From an archaeon (GTDB lineage Archaea; Thermoproteota; Nitrososphaeria; Nitrososphaerales; UBA183), in contig JAKASI010000003.1 in the NCBI GenBank assembly GCA_021828185.1, positions 124,001-188,000 of the forward strand: a stretch of 64,000 bases of DNA. The letters are read 5' to 3'. Positions 32,840 to 40,825 of this stretch are shown one piece after another. A program made the position numbers and the translations under genes. The notes under the pieces are model-generated. The model searched no databases. It was given only the letters and a program-made list of their open reading frames with translations, and was not told the DNA's origin. Every line of letters begins with the position of its first letter. The stretch's first letter is position 1.

Positions 32840-33922
32840 ATGGTCTTCGGAAAGAAGAGCGGCGGAGAGATTCCCGCGACAGGGGGGAGCGTGTTCGGGT
32901 CCACGACCTTCGCCTGGCCCGACGACCAGAAGGTCAACAGCGCCCTGTGGAAGGCTCCAAGGCAGATCAGGCTGAACGACAACGTTGTGGTCCGCGAGGA
33001 CGAAATCGCGGTGTTCTACAGAGACGGGAAGGCGCTGACATACTTCGACCAGCCGAACAGGTACGCCCTGACGGATTTCAACGCCCCGGTGGTCGGCAAG
33101 CTGCTGAAGTTCTTCACCGGGGTCACTCAGTGGGCCGAGGTATACTACATCCCCAAGAGGTATTTGGACGGGAAGTTCGGGAGCACCCAGCCTTATCAGT
33201 TCACAGACCCCACGTTCGGGATAATCAACCTCAGGGTGTTCGGGGAGTACAGGTGGAAGATATCGTCCCCCGAGCTGTTCATCAACCAGTTTGTCGGAAC
33301 GTTCAGCGTAGAGACCACCGGAGACGTCGAGGACAGGATGAAGGAGCAGATCGTCATCCTGGTCTACAACGCGCTCGGGAAGATGAAGCAGCAGGGACTG
33401 AAGGTCACGGATCTTGCTGCCAACCTGACCACCGTAGAGCAGGAGGTCCTTGCGACGGGCCCGGACCACCTGGGGCAGTACGGCGTCGAGATCAACAAGA
33501 TTTCCGGCCTGACCATCAGCCTCCCTGACGAGGTGCAGAAGGCCATCGACACGAGGTCGGAGATGCAGGTTCTCGGGGTCAATTACATGCAGTACCAGAC
33601 GGGCAAGGCCATCGACGATGCCGCGAAGAACCCCAGCGGAGGGGCAGGGGTCTTCGCCGGTCTGGGGGCGGGAATCGGCGTCGGCGGAGCGATAGGGGGC
33701 CAGATGGCCCAGGGGATGGGCCAGGCGATGAATCAAAGGAGCTGCCCGAACTGCGGATCGCTCATCCCTGCTACTGTGAAGTTCTGTCCAAACTGCGGTG
33801 CCTCGCTTCCAGCGCAAGGTGGCCCGCCCGCACCGGCCGGAGCCAGCAAGTTCTGCCCCAACTGCGGGACCGCCGTGGCCGCCGGGGTTAAATTCTGCAA
33901 CAACTGCGGGGCCAAGCTGTAG
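32840..33922 (+). CDS. SPFH-domain protein with two C-terminal zinc ribbons
   Basis: A 360-residue protein. The N-terminal two-thirds is an SPFH-like module: VVVREDEIAVFYRDGKALTYF, GEYRWKISSPELFINQFVGT, then TDLAANLTTVEQEVLATGPDHL and a GVEINKISGLTISLPDEVQKAID helix (shown in part). This matches the YdjI or virion-core-like SPFH group. A Gly/Ala-rich segment (about 268-295) and two CPNCG...CxNCG ribbons (about 303-320 and 341-358) follow. SPFH proteins form membrane-associated rings; the ribbons may bind nucleic acid or partner proteins. Middle gene of a three-gene operon whose last gene abuts this stop codon. Confidence 0.82.
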   Translation: MVFGKKSGGEIPATGGSVFGSTTFAWPDDQKVNSALWKAPRQIRLNDNVVVREDEIAVFYRDGKALTYFDQPNRYALTDFNAPVVGKLLKFFTGVTQWAEVYYIPKRYLDGKFGSTQPYQFTDPTFGIINLRVFGEYRWKISSPELFINQFVGTFSVETTGDVEDRMKEQIVILVYNALGKMKQQGLKVTDLAANLTTVEQEVLATGPDHLGQYGVEINKISGLTISLPDEVQKAIDTRSEMQVLGVNYMQYQTGKAIDDAAKNPSGGAGVFAGLGAGIGVGGAIGGQMAQGMGQAMNQRSCPNCGSLIPATVKFCPNCGASLPAQGGPPAPAGASKFCPNCGTAVAAGVKFCNNCGAKL

Positions 33923-34933
33923 GTGACGTTGATGTTCTGCCCAAAGTGCGGCGCGCAGCTCCCTGAAGACGCCGGCTTCTGTTACAAGTGCGGGACGAGG
34001 GTGGGCGGAGGGGCGCCCCAGCAGCAGGCCAAGCAGAGCCAAGATGTGCTGGCCCCGACAGGAGCGAAGTCGCTGAAGTGCCCGAGCTGCGGGGCTCCGA
34101 TCTCTCCGAAGTTCGGGGAGATGTTCATCACCTGTGAATACTGCGGGAGCAGCGTCTCGCTCGGGAACCAGGGGTGGAAGAGCATCGATAAGCACACGAT
34201 GCTCCCGGTGAAGCTGTCGCAGCAGGACGACGTCATGAAGGAGATTCACGGCCTCATGGACAGGGGGCTCCTCCACAGGCACCTCCAGGAGTCGTCCACC
34301 ATGGAGGAGGTGAGCCTGGCGATGGTCCCCTACTGGCTCGTCCCGGTATCGGCGAGGACTTCGGTTACTGCCGTGGATGCAGGAGCAGAAGTTGGGCAGA
34401 TAGCGACCACTGCTGCGCTGGCGGGGATACTCGGCGGAGCCATGGGCGGAAACAGCAGAGGCTTCGGAGGAGGGGGGCTGCTCGGAGGGATGATGCTCGG
34501 GACCATGATGGGCGGGGGAGGGTTCGGCGGAGGCCAGGGGACCATGAGGGCGTACCAGATGGACAGCGACTACAACTTCCCCATAGTCGGACTCAAGGCC
34601 CTGACCGACTACCAGCCGAAGAACTATCAGTTCAACCTCGAGGATAGGGTGCTCTTCGACGAGACGAAGGTGAAGGGGATCAAAGTCCTCAACGGGGACG
34701 TAGGTGATGAAGTGGCCAAGACCCAGGCCAAGACGCTCGTGGACCAGCTGCAGTCAGACAAGGCGCATGCCGCCCACCACATGATACAGCAGCTGTCTAC
34801 GCAGTCGGACGTGGGCGAGGCGGAGCTTCTCCACGCCCCGGTATGGTTCGCCAGATACACCCACAAGAACGGGAAGATAGTACTGGTGCTCGACGCGAAC
34901 TCCGGCGGAGTCATCAACAGCATCGGCCTGTAG
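33923..34933 (+). CDS. Multi-zinc-ribbon protein of SPFH module
   Basis: A 336-residue protein starting at GTG 33923, directly after the SPFH stop, or at ATG 33932. It has an N-terminal ribbon MFCPKCGAQL...FCYKCG, a second ribbon LKCPSCGAPI...CEYCGS (about residues 51-74), a region ending LPVKLSQQDD, and a Gly/Met-rich hydrophobic stretch (about 160-215) that may insert in membrane. An alpha/beta C-terminus with FARYTHKNGKIVLVLDAN completes it. The shared zinc-ribbon style and tight spacing tie it to the SPFH protein. Function is unknown. Confidence 0.7.
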   Translation: MTLMFCPKCGAQLPEDAGFCYKCGTRVGGGAPQQQAKQSQDVLAPTGAKSLKCPSCGAPISPKFGEMFITCEYCGSSVSLGNQGWKSIDKHTMLPVKLSQQDDVMKEIHGLMDRGLLHRHLQESSTMEEVSLAMVPYWLVPVSARTSVTAVDAGAEVGQIATTAALAGILGGAMGGNSRGFGGGGLLGGMMLGTMMGGGGFGGGQGTMRAYQMDSDYNFPIVGLKALTDYQPKNYQFNLEDRVLFDETKVKGIKVLNGDVGDEVAKTQAKTLVDQLQSDKAHAAHHMIQQLSTQSDVGEAELLHAPVWFARYTHKNGKIVLVLDANSGGVINSIGL

Positions 34934-34974
34934 GGCGCTCAACCCAGAAATACCAACCCCTCCGACGTGAGGCC

Positions 34975-35196
34975 ATGGCGATGAGCAAGCAAGGGGTCCC
35001 CGTGGTCGTACCGACGGACGTCTGGCAGAACCTCATGGAGGTAAGGGCACAGCTCGACTCCGAGTGCCCCGGAGCCCCCACCCCCATCGAGGAGCTCCTC
35101 CGCGAGGTGGTCGGGCACTACAGACGGTGCGACAGGACCGTGGACGAGGCTACCGAATTCTGCAAGCGGGCCCAGGCGTGGAAGAGGCTTCGCTGA
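34975..35196 (+). CDS. Small conserved protein, unknown
   Basis: 73 residues, helical, with SKQGVPVVVPTDVWQNLMEVR near the N-terminus and a C-terminal basic helix. Two ATG codons (34975 and 34981) are possible. AATACC at about 34950 fits TATA distance for the first. It resembles a small RHH-like or antitoxin-type protein, but the typical strand-helix-helix pattern is only partial. No partner toxin is seen. Confidence 0.5.
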   Translation: MAMSKQGVPVVVPTDVWQNLMEVRAQLDSECPGAPTPIEELLREVVGHYRRCDRTVDEATEFCKRAQAWKRLR

Positions 35197-35230
35197 TATC
35201 GGGAACCGCGAAGACGACGACCGGTGAGCG

Positions 35231-35428
35231 CTAGCGCTGCTGCAGCGGACGAAACTCAAAGCCGCACTTCACGCAGACCCTCATCCCCGGGGTCTCGGAG
35301 ATGACCTGCCTTGTCCCGCACCTGGGACACTCGACGGTGACGCTGGGGTGCTTCATGGAGCTCGCATGCTGCGACCGGACCTTGTCTATGGCGTCGCTGT
35401 AGGCATCGCGCCTGTACCCTGGTGCCAT
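35231..35428 (-). CDS. Small zinc-ribbon protein
   Basis: 65 residues from ATG 35428 (MAPGYRRDAYSDAI). A short helix is followed by a single ribbon ECPRCGTRQV...RVCVKCGFEFRP. An upstream ATG 35446 adds six residues. Unknown role; it is one of at least eight small zinc-ribbon proteins in the window. Confidence 0.6.
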   Translation of the reverse strand: MAPGYRRDAYSDAIDKVRSQHASSMKHPSVTVECPRCGTRQVISETPGMRVCVKCGFEFRPLQQR

Positions 35429-35465
35429 GCCGGGGGCGCGATACACCCCGACTGAAAAGGATGAC

Positions 35466-35747
35466 CTACTTGACTTCTTCCAGCGTGAAGGTGAACCTGG
35501 CTCCGGCGAACTCGCCTGTGCTTACCCTCTCCCAGGCGACGTTGTAGGTCTTCGTGACGTTGGCTCCGATTATGCTGATGCGCTTCGGGACATCGGCGAA
35601 GAGCTTCTCAACCTTCGCGGGGTCTTTGGTGAATATCAGGCTCCGGCGTCGCTTCATGAGGTACTTGACGGCCACGTTCTGGTGGGCGTGCCCCTCGACG
35701 GGGACCTTCTCTGTCCCCGTGTCGATTGTGAACGCTCGCTTTGCCAT
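35466..35747 (-). CDS. Small conserved protein, unknown
   Basis: 93 residues from ATG 35747 (MAKRAFTIDTGTEKV). Alternating strands and a central basic segment YLMKRRRSLIFTKDPAKVEKL are visible. The TATA-like GCTATTTACC on the minus strand (about 35780) fits this ATG better than one further upstream. No family recognised; an RNA- or membrane-contacting role cannot be told apart. Confidence 0.55.
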   Translation of the reverse strand: MAKRAFTIDTGTEKVPVEGHAHQNVAVKYLMKRRRSLIFTKDPAKVEKLFADVPKRISIIGANVTKTYNVAWERVSTGEFAGARFTFTLEEVK

Positions 35748-35883
35748 TCTTGTATCAACGGGATGCCCCATTCGAGGTAAATAGCTTCGGTGTCAACGCG
35801 AATACACCAGTCGCTCGAAGCTTTGAGAGGGAATAGGCGCGCCCCAGGACCGGGAAGAGGCGGCCGACCGAGGGGTTCCGGAA

Positions 35884-36195
35884 CTACGGGGCAACAAGAA
35901 GGGCGGGTTCGGGGAGCGCCCCCCGCCTTACCAGCGAGAAGAGCCTTCTGAACGGGCCATAGTTCGAAGTGTCCACGACCTCAAGGTCCAAGCCAAGCCT
36001 GGACGACACCGTTCGGCCCTCCTTGATGGCCTTCGCATGCGCCTCGTCGAGCCTGGAGCCGAACAGGGCGACCCTGTTTGTGCTGTAACCCAGCAAGACA
36101 CCGGAAGGGGCGTACATGGGATTCGTCACCATTGCGATCCCAACGACGACCCGGCGCGTCTTCACGACGACTCTGACCTTGCCGTTGGGGCTCAT
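35884..36195 (-). CDS. Small conserved protein, unknown
   Basis: 103 residues with beta-rich N-terminus (KVRVVVKTRRVVVGIAMV) and a C-terminal alpha region. The start overlaps the stop of the preceding gene by four bases (ATGA), so the two are a translationally coupled pair. No family recognised. The pattern AHAKAIKEGRTVSSRLGLDLEVVD looks like a helix-strand unit. Confidence 0.5.
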   Translation of the reverse strand: MSPNGKVRVVVKTRRVVVGIAMVTNPMYAPSGVLLGYSTNRVALFGSRLDEAHAKAIKEGRTVSSRLGLDLEVVDTSNYGPFRRLFSLVRRGALPEPALLVAP

Positions 36196-36389
36196 CGTTC
36201 CTTTCCCACCTCGACGACGTAGAAGTCTGCCCCCCAGGGAGCAGCCACTATCTTGAGAAGCGCCCTGCCATCTCTGATCTTGTCTGCAACCTCCCTGCCG
36301 CTCCCCGCCACTTCAATCGGGACCCCCTCGGCCAATAAGATAGGCCCGGGGACCCTCGGACTCGGTTCCAGTTCAGTTGTTCTTTTCAT
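36192..36389 (-). CDS. Small conserved protein, unknown
   Basis: 65 residues from ATG 36389 (MKRTTELEPSPRV). GTTAAATACC on the minus strand (about 36423) is a good TATA element at 30-34 bp. It encodes one alpha/beta unit with GREVADKIRDGRALLKIV and is coupled to the downstream gene by ATGA overlap. No family recognised. Confidence 0.5.
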   Translation of the reverse strand: MKRTTELEPSPRVPGPILLAEGVPIEVAGSGREVADKIRDGRALLKIVAAPWGADFYVVEVGKER

Positions 36390-36490
36390 AACGACCGTCA
36401 CAGGGTTAGATGGTTAGGTATTTAACTCTTAACTAGGAAAGTGGGATTTGGTAGTTAGGTTAATATAATACGGAAGAGACCGCGAAAGTG

Positions 36491-37099
36491 ATGGCGAGAC
36501 CTGCGACCGTCCCCGGCATAGAGCTAGGCCTGGACTTCTCCAATACCGTCGACTGGAGGAACGGGGACAAGAGAGAGGACAACCTCAAGACGTACGAGTC
36601 CCTCGTTGGATGGAGCGCGAAGGAGGGGATCATCTCCCTAGACGAAGCCCCGTCAATCTTGAGGAAGGCGAAGGAGGAACACATGGAAGACGTCTCTCTC
36701 AAAAGAGCGATTCAGCTGAGGGAGACGATCTACAGGATCTTTTCCTCGGTGGCCCACGGCAGGCATCCCGACGACAGGGACCTCACCACCCTGAACAAGT
36801 TCCTGTCTGACTATCCGGTGAGTTCTAGCATCGTCAGAACGGGGCAAGAATACAGTTGGGTGATGGCGCCGGGAGGTGGCGCGGAGGCGAGGATGCTCTG
36901 GCCGATTGCAAAATCGGCGGCGGATCTTCTCACCTCGGACCAGCTCACAAGGATAACCGAGTGCGCCAACGAAGAAGATGGGTGCGGGTGGGTATTCCTG
37001 GACAAGACCAGGAGCGGTACCAAGAAGTGGTGCAGCTCGACGGGGTGCGGCAACCGGGCCAAGGTCAGAGCCTGGTACGACAGGCACGAAAGAGCCTAG
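36491..37099 (+). CDS. CGNR zinc-finger (ABATE-domain) regulator
   Basis: A 202-residue protein. The N-terminal ABATE domain (GLDFSNTVDWRNGDK, LRETIYRIFSSVAHGR) is followed by the C-terminal CGNR finger: CGWVFLDKTRSGTKKWCSS, then GCGNRAKVRAWYDRH. These proteins are thought to be stress-responsive regulators that bind nucleic acid through the finger. ATG 36491 lies 26 bp from TTAATATAAT (36461-36470), so it is leaderless; GTG 36488 is less likely. It is widespread in bacteria and less so in archaea, so transfer is possible. Confidence 0.85.
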   Translation: MARPATVPGIELGLDFSNTVDWRNGDKREDNLKTYESLVGWSAKEGIISLDEAPSILRKAKEEHMEDVSLKRAIQLRETIYRIFSSVAHGRHPDDRDLTTLNKFLSDYPVSSSIVRTGQEYSWVMAPGGGAEARMLWPIAKSAADLLTSDQLTRITECANEEDGCGWVFLDKTRSGTKKWCSSTGCGNRAKVRAWYDRHERA

Positions 37100-37110
37100 C
37101 CAGGAGTCTT

Positions 37111-37443
37111 TCAGAGTCTCTTGATGTTCGTGACAAGGAGCCTGAACTGGAGGGTCTTCCCCGCCATGGGATGGTTTCCAGCCCTCCCGTAGGCCTTCTC
37201 TGGCGGGAGTGTTATCTCCTTCGTCTCAGTTACCTTCATGCCGATGAGCGCCTCTTCGAAGCCGTTGATCACCTGGTGCCTCCCCAGGACGACCTGAAGG
37301 GGTTTGTAGTCGCGCGCAGGGCTGAAAATGCCGGCCTTCTCCGCCTCTGCCTTCATGCTGGTGTCGAACACCTTCCCCCCGGGGAACTTGCCTACATAGT
37401 GGACAGACACGGTATCGCCGTTTTGTGCGGTGACTTCGCTCAA
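37111..37443 (-). CDS. Short FKBP-type peptidyl-prolyl isomerase
   Basis: 110 residues with the FKBP core: GDTVSVHYVGKFPGGKVFDTS, VVLGRHQVINGFEEALIGMKV and the terminal LQFRLLVTNIKR. The insert-in-flap chaperone domain of SlyD-type archaeal FKBPs is replaced by a short loop, and the tail is missing, so this is a minimal isomerase. The start is TTG 37443, with TTAACTAA on the minus strand (about 37470) as TATA. Confidence 0.85.
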   Translation of the reverse strand: MSEVTAQNGDTVSVHYVGKFPGGKVFDTSMKAEAEKAGIFSPARDYKPLQVVLGRHQVINGFEEALIGMKVTETKEITLPPEKAYGRAGNHPMAGKTLQFRLLVTNIKRL

Positions 37444-38118
37444 GACGTGGAGCCTCGGATAATCTATTAGTTAAGGAAAGCCGCCTCTCGCTGTCTTCGT
37501 CTGCTCATCAGAGTCAGACGCGGCCTTTCTTCCACGCTCCGTTCCGGCGTCGAGTCGCAAGCAAGGGCGGAAACGCATTCGTGCTTCGGTCCGCCATCGG
37601 GGCTTGAACACTTCGCCGTCCGGGTCCGGTGCTAAGCATGGAGCTCCACACCTCGCTCGGACGAAGAAGGGTTCTCCTCCCTCCTTCGTGCCTCCGCACT
37701 CCTGCGCCCCCACTGCGCCTGCGCTTCTCCGCCTTCCCGAAGCGCGGTCGTCGGACCGCACCGGGCTCTGGCGAGCACAAGACTCCGCTTCTGACTCGGG
37801 AGCAGCCCTTAATATTCTCAGACTCGCGCGGTACCTCGCGCGCTTCCGAGGTCGACTTGGCCTGCGCCCTGGCCATTGGCGGAGCCAACAGCGAGAGAGC
37901 TGACAGAGCAATGGTTCGCGAACCTGTTATCCTAGCTTGACTCTTGTTGCTGACAAACGACAGATTTTTTGTAGACCACCGTATCATGACGCGAGAGAAA
38001 GAGGTCTGTTCGCGACCGGAGTCCTTGACTTGCGCTGAGGCGCGTCTGCAAACCGCGACCCCGGGGTGCACTGTCCCCAAGCCCAAGGGTCATATCAGGA
38101 GCCGGAACCGACGTCCAC
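37444..38118. other. 675-bp gene-poor stretch
   Basis: No convincing protein gene is seen between the FKBP gene and 38119. Frames that stay open here are Arg/Ser/Pro-rich and lack family motifs. The part 37490-37800 contains paired ends and hairpins (see the ncRNA candidate). From 37800 to 38118 I see nothing I can name except AT-rich sites near 37809-37816 and 37967. Confidence 0.5.
37490..37800. ncRNA. Candidate structured RNA, strand and identity unknown
   Basis: The segment at 37511-37523 (GAGTCAGACGCGG) can pair with 37785-37797 (CCGCTTCTGACTC) at 12 of 13 positions, closing a domain of about 290 nt. Inside, 37661-37671 pairs with 37679-37689 at 10 of 11 positions around a seven-base loop. 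GGAGCTCC is palindromic at 37640-37647. Paired termini and length near 290-300 nt are reminiscent of SRP RNA, but I could not find the conserved helix-8 tip, so the class is left open. A TATA-like CTATTAGTTA at 37462-37471 would suit a plus-strand transcript. Confidence 0.35.
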
Positions 38119-38514
38119 GTGGAGTCTCAGGTTCACAGGTCGATGAAGGCCATCGTCAGGAGCGAGCTCATTCGGGAGGACTACTCCGTGATCGAAGAGC
38201 CCCTCTTTCCTCCAGGAGACAGAGTGTCATGGTCGGCCTACAGGCCCGACCTTCTTGGCTACCGGTCTGGTGGGGGCATCGAAGAGTTGGTCCTGGTCGA
38301 GTGTGAGACCCGCCCCAACATGCGCCGGCTGCTGTCAAAGCAGTACAGGACGGTGTCGTTCCAGACCTATCTCTTCAGGCGGGGCTCATTGCGCAAGATA
38401 CTGGCGGTTCCGCAGGGGAAGCTGGGTTCGGTCGACATGAAGATCAGAGACGAATGGGAGGTGTGGGTCGTGGGGTCGAGCTCGCCGTTGGAAAGGTTCG
38501 CGCGGGTAGGATGA
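38119..38514 (+). CDS. Possible PD-(D/E)XK nuclease-like protein
   Basis: 131 residues from GTG 38119. The middle reads YRPDLLGYR then ELVLVECETRPNMRRLL. An Asp followed by a strand containing ExE at this spacing is the usual core of restriction-endonuclease-like folds. A helix YRTVSFQTYLFR follows. ATG 38146 is an alternative start (MKAIVRSELIRED). No neighbour supports a restriction system, so a repair- or RNA-related nuclease, or an inactive relative, is possible. Assignment is inference from the motif. Confidence 0.5.
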   Translation: MESQVHRSMKAIVRSELIREDYSVIEEPLFPPGDRVSWSAYRPDLLGYRSGGGIEELVLVECETRPNMRRLLSKQYRTVSFQTYLFRRGSLRKILAVPQGKLGSVDMKIRDEWEVWVVGSSSPLERFARVG

Positions 38515-38515
38515 C

Positions 38516-38890
38516 CTACCTCTTGCCCTCTTCGACGTAGACCGCGTCGTACCTGTCCTTTTTGGGGATGATGCACAGGAACTCGGCTGTTTCTCCTCCT
38601 GTGTTGTCGTACCAGTGAAGGGTCCCCTGCGGGATGAATATCGAGTCTCCCGCCTTCACCACGTGGACCTTGGAACCTATCCCGACCTTATATCTCCCTC
38701 TCAAGACGTACTGCTCGTGCTCCACGTCCGGGTGGAAGTGCTTCGGTATGCTCCCTCCGGGCCCTATCGTGAACTTCCGCATCTCGAAATTGGGTGCCCC
38801 GTCATGCCTGTCCAGAAGCCACCGGATCTGGGTCTTGACGGCCCTCTCCACCCTCTGGGGTTTTACGCTGCCTGACTTCTTCACCGGCAT
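38516..38890 (-). CDS. Cupin-domain protein
   Basis: 124 residues forming one cupin barrel. Motif 1 is GGSIPKHFHPDVEHEQYVLRG (partial), providing His-His-Glu metal ligands; motif 2 is GDSIFIPQGTLHWYDNTG with the last His. Family members range from isomerases to dioxygenases and sugar-binding regulators. ATG 38890 lies 29 bp from TCTTAAAGC (minus strand, about 38919). Confidence 0.82.
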   Translation of the reverse strand: MPVKKSGSVKPQRVERAVKTQIRWLLDRHDGAPNFEMRKFTIGPGGSIPKHFHPDVEHEQYVLRGRYKVGIGSKVHVVKAGDSIFIPQGTLHWYDNTGGETAEFLCIIPKKDRYDAVYVEEGKR

Positions 38891-38934
38891 GGCTGACGGT
38901 CGTGCGCCCGCCCCGCTTTAAGATGACTGCCCGC

Positions 38935-39969
38935 CTAGCCGTGCGCCCTGCCGAAGAAGCCGGAAAGCGCTTCGAGGCCCTCTTTTACCGTTGCCTCTGC
39001 GGCCGTGAAGCAGAGCCTGAAGGAGCGCGGGGACCCGAAGAAGTCGCCGGGCGAGACGAGCACCCCCGTTGACTCGAGTATCTTCCGAGCCATGGGGACA
39101 GAGGCCGGCCCCTTCTCGTAGTGGACGAGGCAAAATGGGGCGACCCCCAGCTCCGCCGAGACTCCTCTCGTCTCGCCCAGGAACCTGCGGACGAGTCTAG
39201 AGTTGTTCGCACATACCCGGCGGGCCCGTTCGACGAAGTCCGTCCGCCTCTTGAGGACCTGGGCCGCGATCCAGAGAGAATACTCAGAGTCGTGGCCGCT
39301 AACCGCCCACTTGGCGTAACGCAACTGGCGCGCTTTCTTGGCGTCGGCCAGAATCCACCCGACCCTGAGGCGCCCAAGGCCGAAGAATTTCGTCATGGTG
39401 CCTGACGTGACGACTCCGCCGGACCCGTCGAAGCAGGTCCCGGGACTTCCCGAGAAGTTGAATTCCTTGTAGGTTTCGTTGATGTAGACGGCCTTCCCTC
39501 CCCGCTTCGAAGATCTGACGAGGTCGCCGGCGGCCCCTGCGTCGAGGCCGATCCCGGTCGGGTTGTTCGGGTCCGTCAGGCCCAGCATCGCCCCGGCTAG
39601 CCTGGGGTGCCCCGACAATCGCTGGACCTTCACCCCCAGGGAGCGAGGCACGGTGAACATGGCAGGATAGTTGGGGAGGGGGACCAAGAGCCTCCCGCCG
39701 GCCCCGAAGACCGAGTACACCATGAATATCGCTTCGGTCCCCCCTGCGGTCACCACCACGTTCCCGGGCTCCACGCGGTAGAGCCTGGCAATTTCTTCAG
39801 CACAAACCCTCTCGTGCAGGTCCTTTTCGGACCCGAAGTGCTCGAAGGAGGTGTCGATGCCCATTTCCTTGAGTGGAGGCTCCGTCAGCCCGCTCGAAGT
39901 GAGGTTGAACTTCGCTGCCGGTCCGAGGCTCAGGATCCAGTCGAACAGTTCATCCCGGATGGGGAGCAA
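38935..39969 (-). CDS. Class I/II PLP aminotransferase
   Basis: 344 residues of fold-type I: VTAGGTEAIFMVYSVF (phosphate loop), LPNYPAM, TDPNNPTGIGL with the Asn and Asp that hold PLP, and SGTMTKFFGLGRLRVGW, in which Lys binds PLP and Arg the phosphate. It looks like an aspartate/alanine-type or valine-pyruvate-type enzyme, shorter than usual at the N-terminus. Start lies about 31 bp from TTAAC (minus strand, about 40000). The substrate is not readable. Confidence 0.82.
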   Translation of the reverse strand: MLPIRDELFDWILSLGPAAKFNLTSSGLTEPPLKEMGIDTSFEHFGSEKDLHERVCAEEIARLYRVEPGNVVVTAGGTEAIFMVYSVFGAGGRLLVPLPNYPAMFTVPRSLGVKVQRLSGHPRLAGAMLGLTDPNNPTGIGLDAGAAGDLVRSSKRGGKAVYINETYKEFNFSGSPGTCFDGSGGVVTSGTMTKFFGLGRLRVGWILADAKKARQLRYAKWAVSGHDSEYSLWIAAQVLKRRTDFVERARRVCANNSRLVRRFLGETRGVSAELGVAPFCLVHYEKGPASVPMARKILESTGVLVSPGDFFGSPRSFRLCFTAAEATVKEGLEALSGFFGRAHG

Positions 39970-40030
39970 CGTATGATCAGCGAAAGCGGGCAGTCTAGTT
40001 AAGGTAGATGGCGGGGCCAGGAGGGCAGAG

Positions 40031-40720
40031 TCAGTACCCGCTCTTCAGGAGCCCTGCGTAGTCGAAGACCATCACCCCGTCGCTGTTGTCGAGCGCGTAC
40101 CTGAACTGCTGCTGATAGTCGGCCTTGCTGGATGTCGCGAAGACGCCTACTGAAGCGATGATGCCGTGCCTGACGTACTGTTGCAGCGACGGGCCGTAGG
40201 TCTCGAGGACCAGCAGGTCGGGCTTCAGCGGGGGTTCCATGTCCGTCGTTGTCACCGCGGTCTGGCAGTGGCAGGAACCGAGGTCGGCCAGCAGGCTCTC
40301 CTGGGCCCCCAGGCCCAGAGCGGACATGTCCAGGCTGATGCCGTCCTCCCCGACCCCCAGGACTGTGCTTGGGAACGCCTGGGTCGCGTTGGTGAAATAG
40401 AGGGCGAAGAAGATCTCGAGGCCCCGGAAGTGCGTCTGGTTTACGAAGTAGCCCAGTTGGCTCCTGCTGAAGAGAAGCACACCTCCACGGTAGACCTGAA
40501 AGAAGACCGTGTTGAACCCCTGGGAAGAGGCGAAGCCGAGCATCGCACTGAAGTTCGACTCGTCGACGAGGCCGTTCCCCTGGTTCACATAGAGGATTAT
40601 CGGCTTCGGCCTGGCACCCTGGGTGGACAGGAGGTACCCTCCGACAACCACCACGACCACCGCAGCTACAGCCAGGCAGGCGGCGGCCCGCCGCTTGCTG
40701 CGTCTGCTCCTCCTTGACAC
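40031..40720 (-). CDS. Membrane-anchored protein, TIM-barrel-like exodomain
   Basis: About 229 residues from GTG 40720: basic N-terminus (SRRSRRSKRR), one hydrophobic helix (AAACLAVAAVVVVVVGGYLL), then an extracellular domain with ILYVNQGNGLVDESNF, SSQGFNTVFFQVYRGG and GVMVFDYAGLLKSGY, reminiscent of glycoside-hydrolase-like barrels. I chose GTG 40720 because CTTAAATTCG (minus strand, about 40746) is the TATA element; the longer frame from 40789 crosses it. Function unknown. Confidence 0.6.
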   Translation of the reverse strand: MSRRSRRSKRRAAACLAVAAVVVVVVGGYLLSTQGARPKPIILYVNQGNGLVDESNFSAMLGFASSQGFNTVFFQVYRGGVLLFSRSQLGYFVNQTHFRGLEIFFALYFTNATQAFPSTVLGVGEDGISLDMSALGLGAQESLLADLGSCHCQTAVTTTDMEPPLKPDLLVLETYGPSLQQYVRHGIIASVGVFATSSKADYQQQFRYALDNSDGVMVFDYAGLLKSGY

Positions 40721-40825
40721 CAGCCGCGTTGCGGTCCCATCGAATTTAAGGTGGCCGCGGGGGCGGACGTGCCGCAGCCGCCAACCCATCAGCCAAATAT
40801 CCCCCTCCGGCTCCCATAGGCGGGG

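Noticed and set aside
37490..37800. SRP (7S) RNA assignment
   Set aside because: Length and paired ends fit, but the GGAA-capped helix 8 with its AGCA loop was not found at the expected position on either strand; kept only as an unnamed RNA candidate.
37514..38086. 190-codon minus-strand reading frame
   Set aside because: Arg/Ser-rich, no motif, covers the region with RNA-like pairing; a high-GC artefact is more likely.
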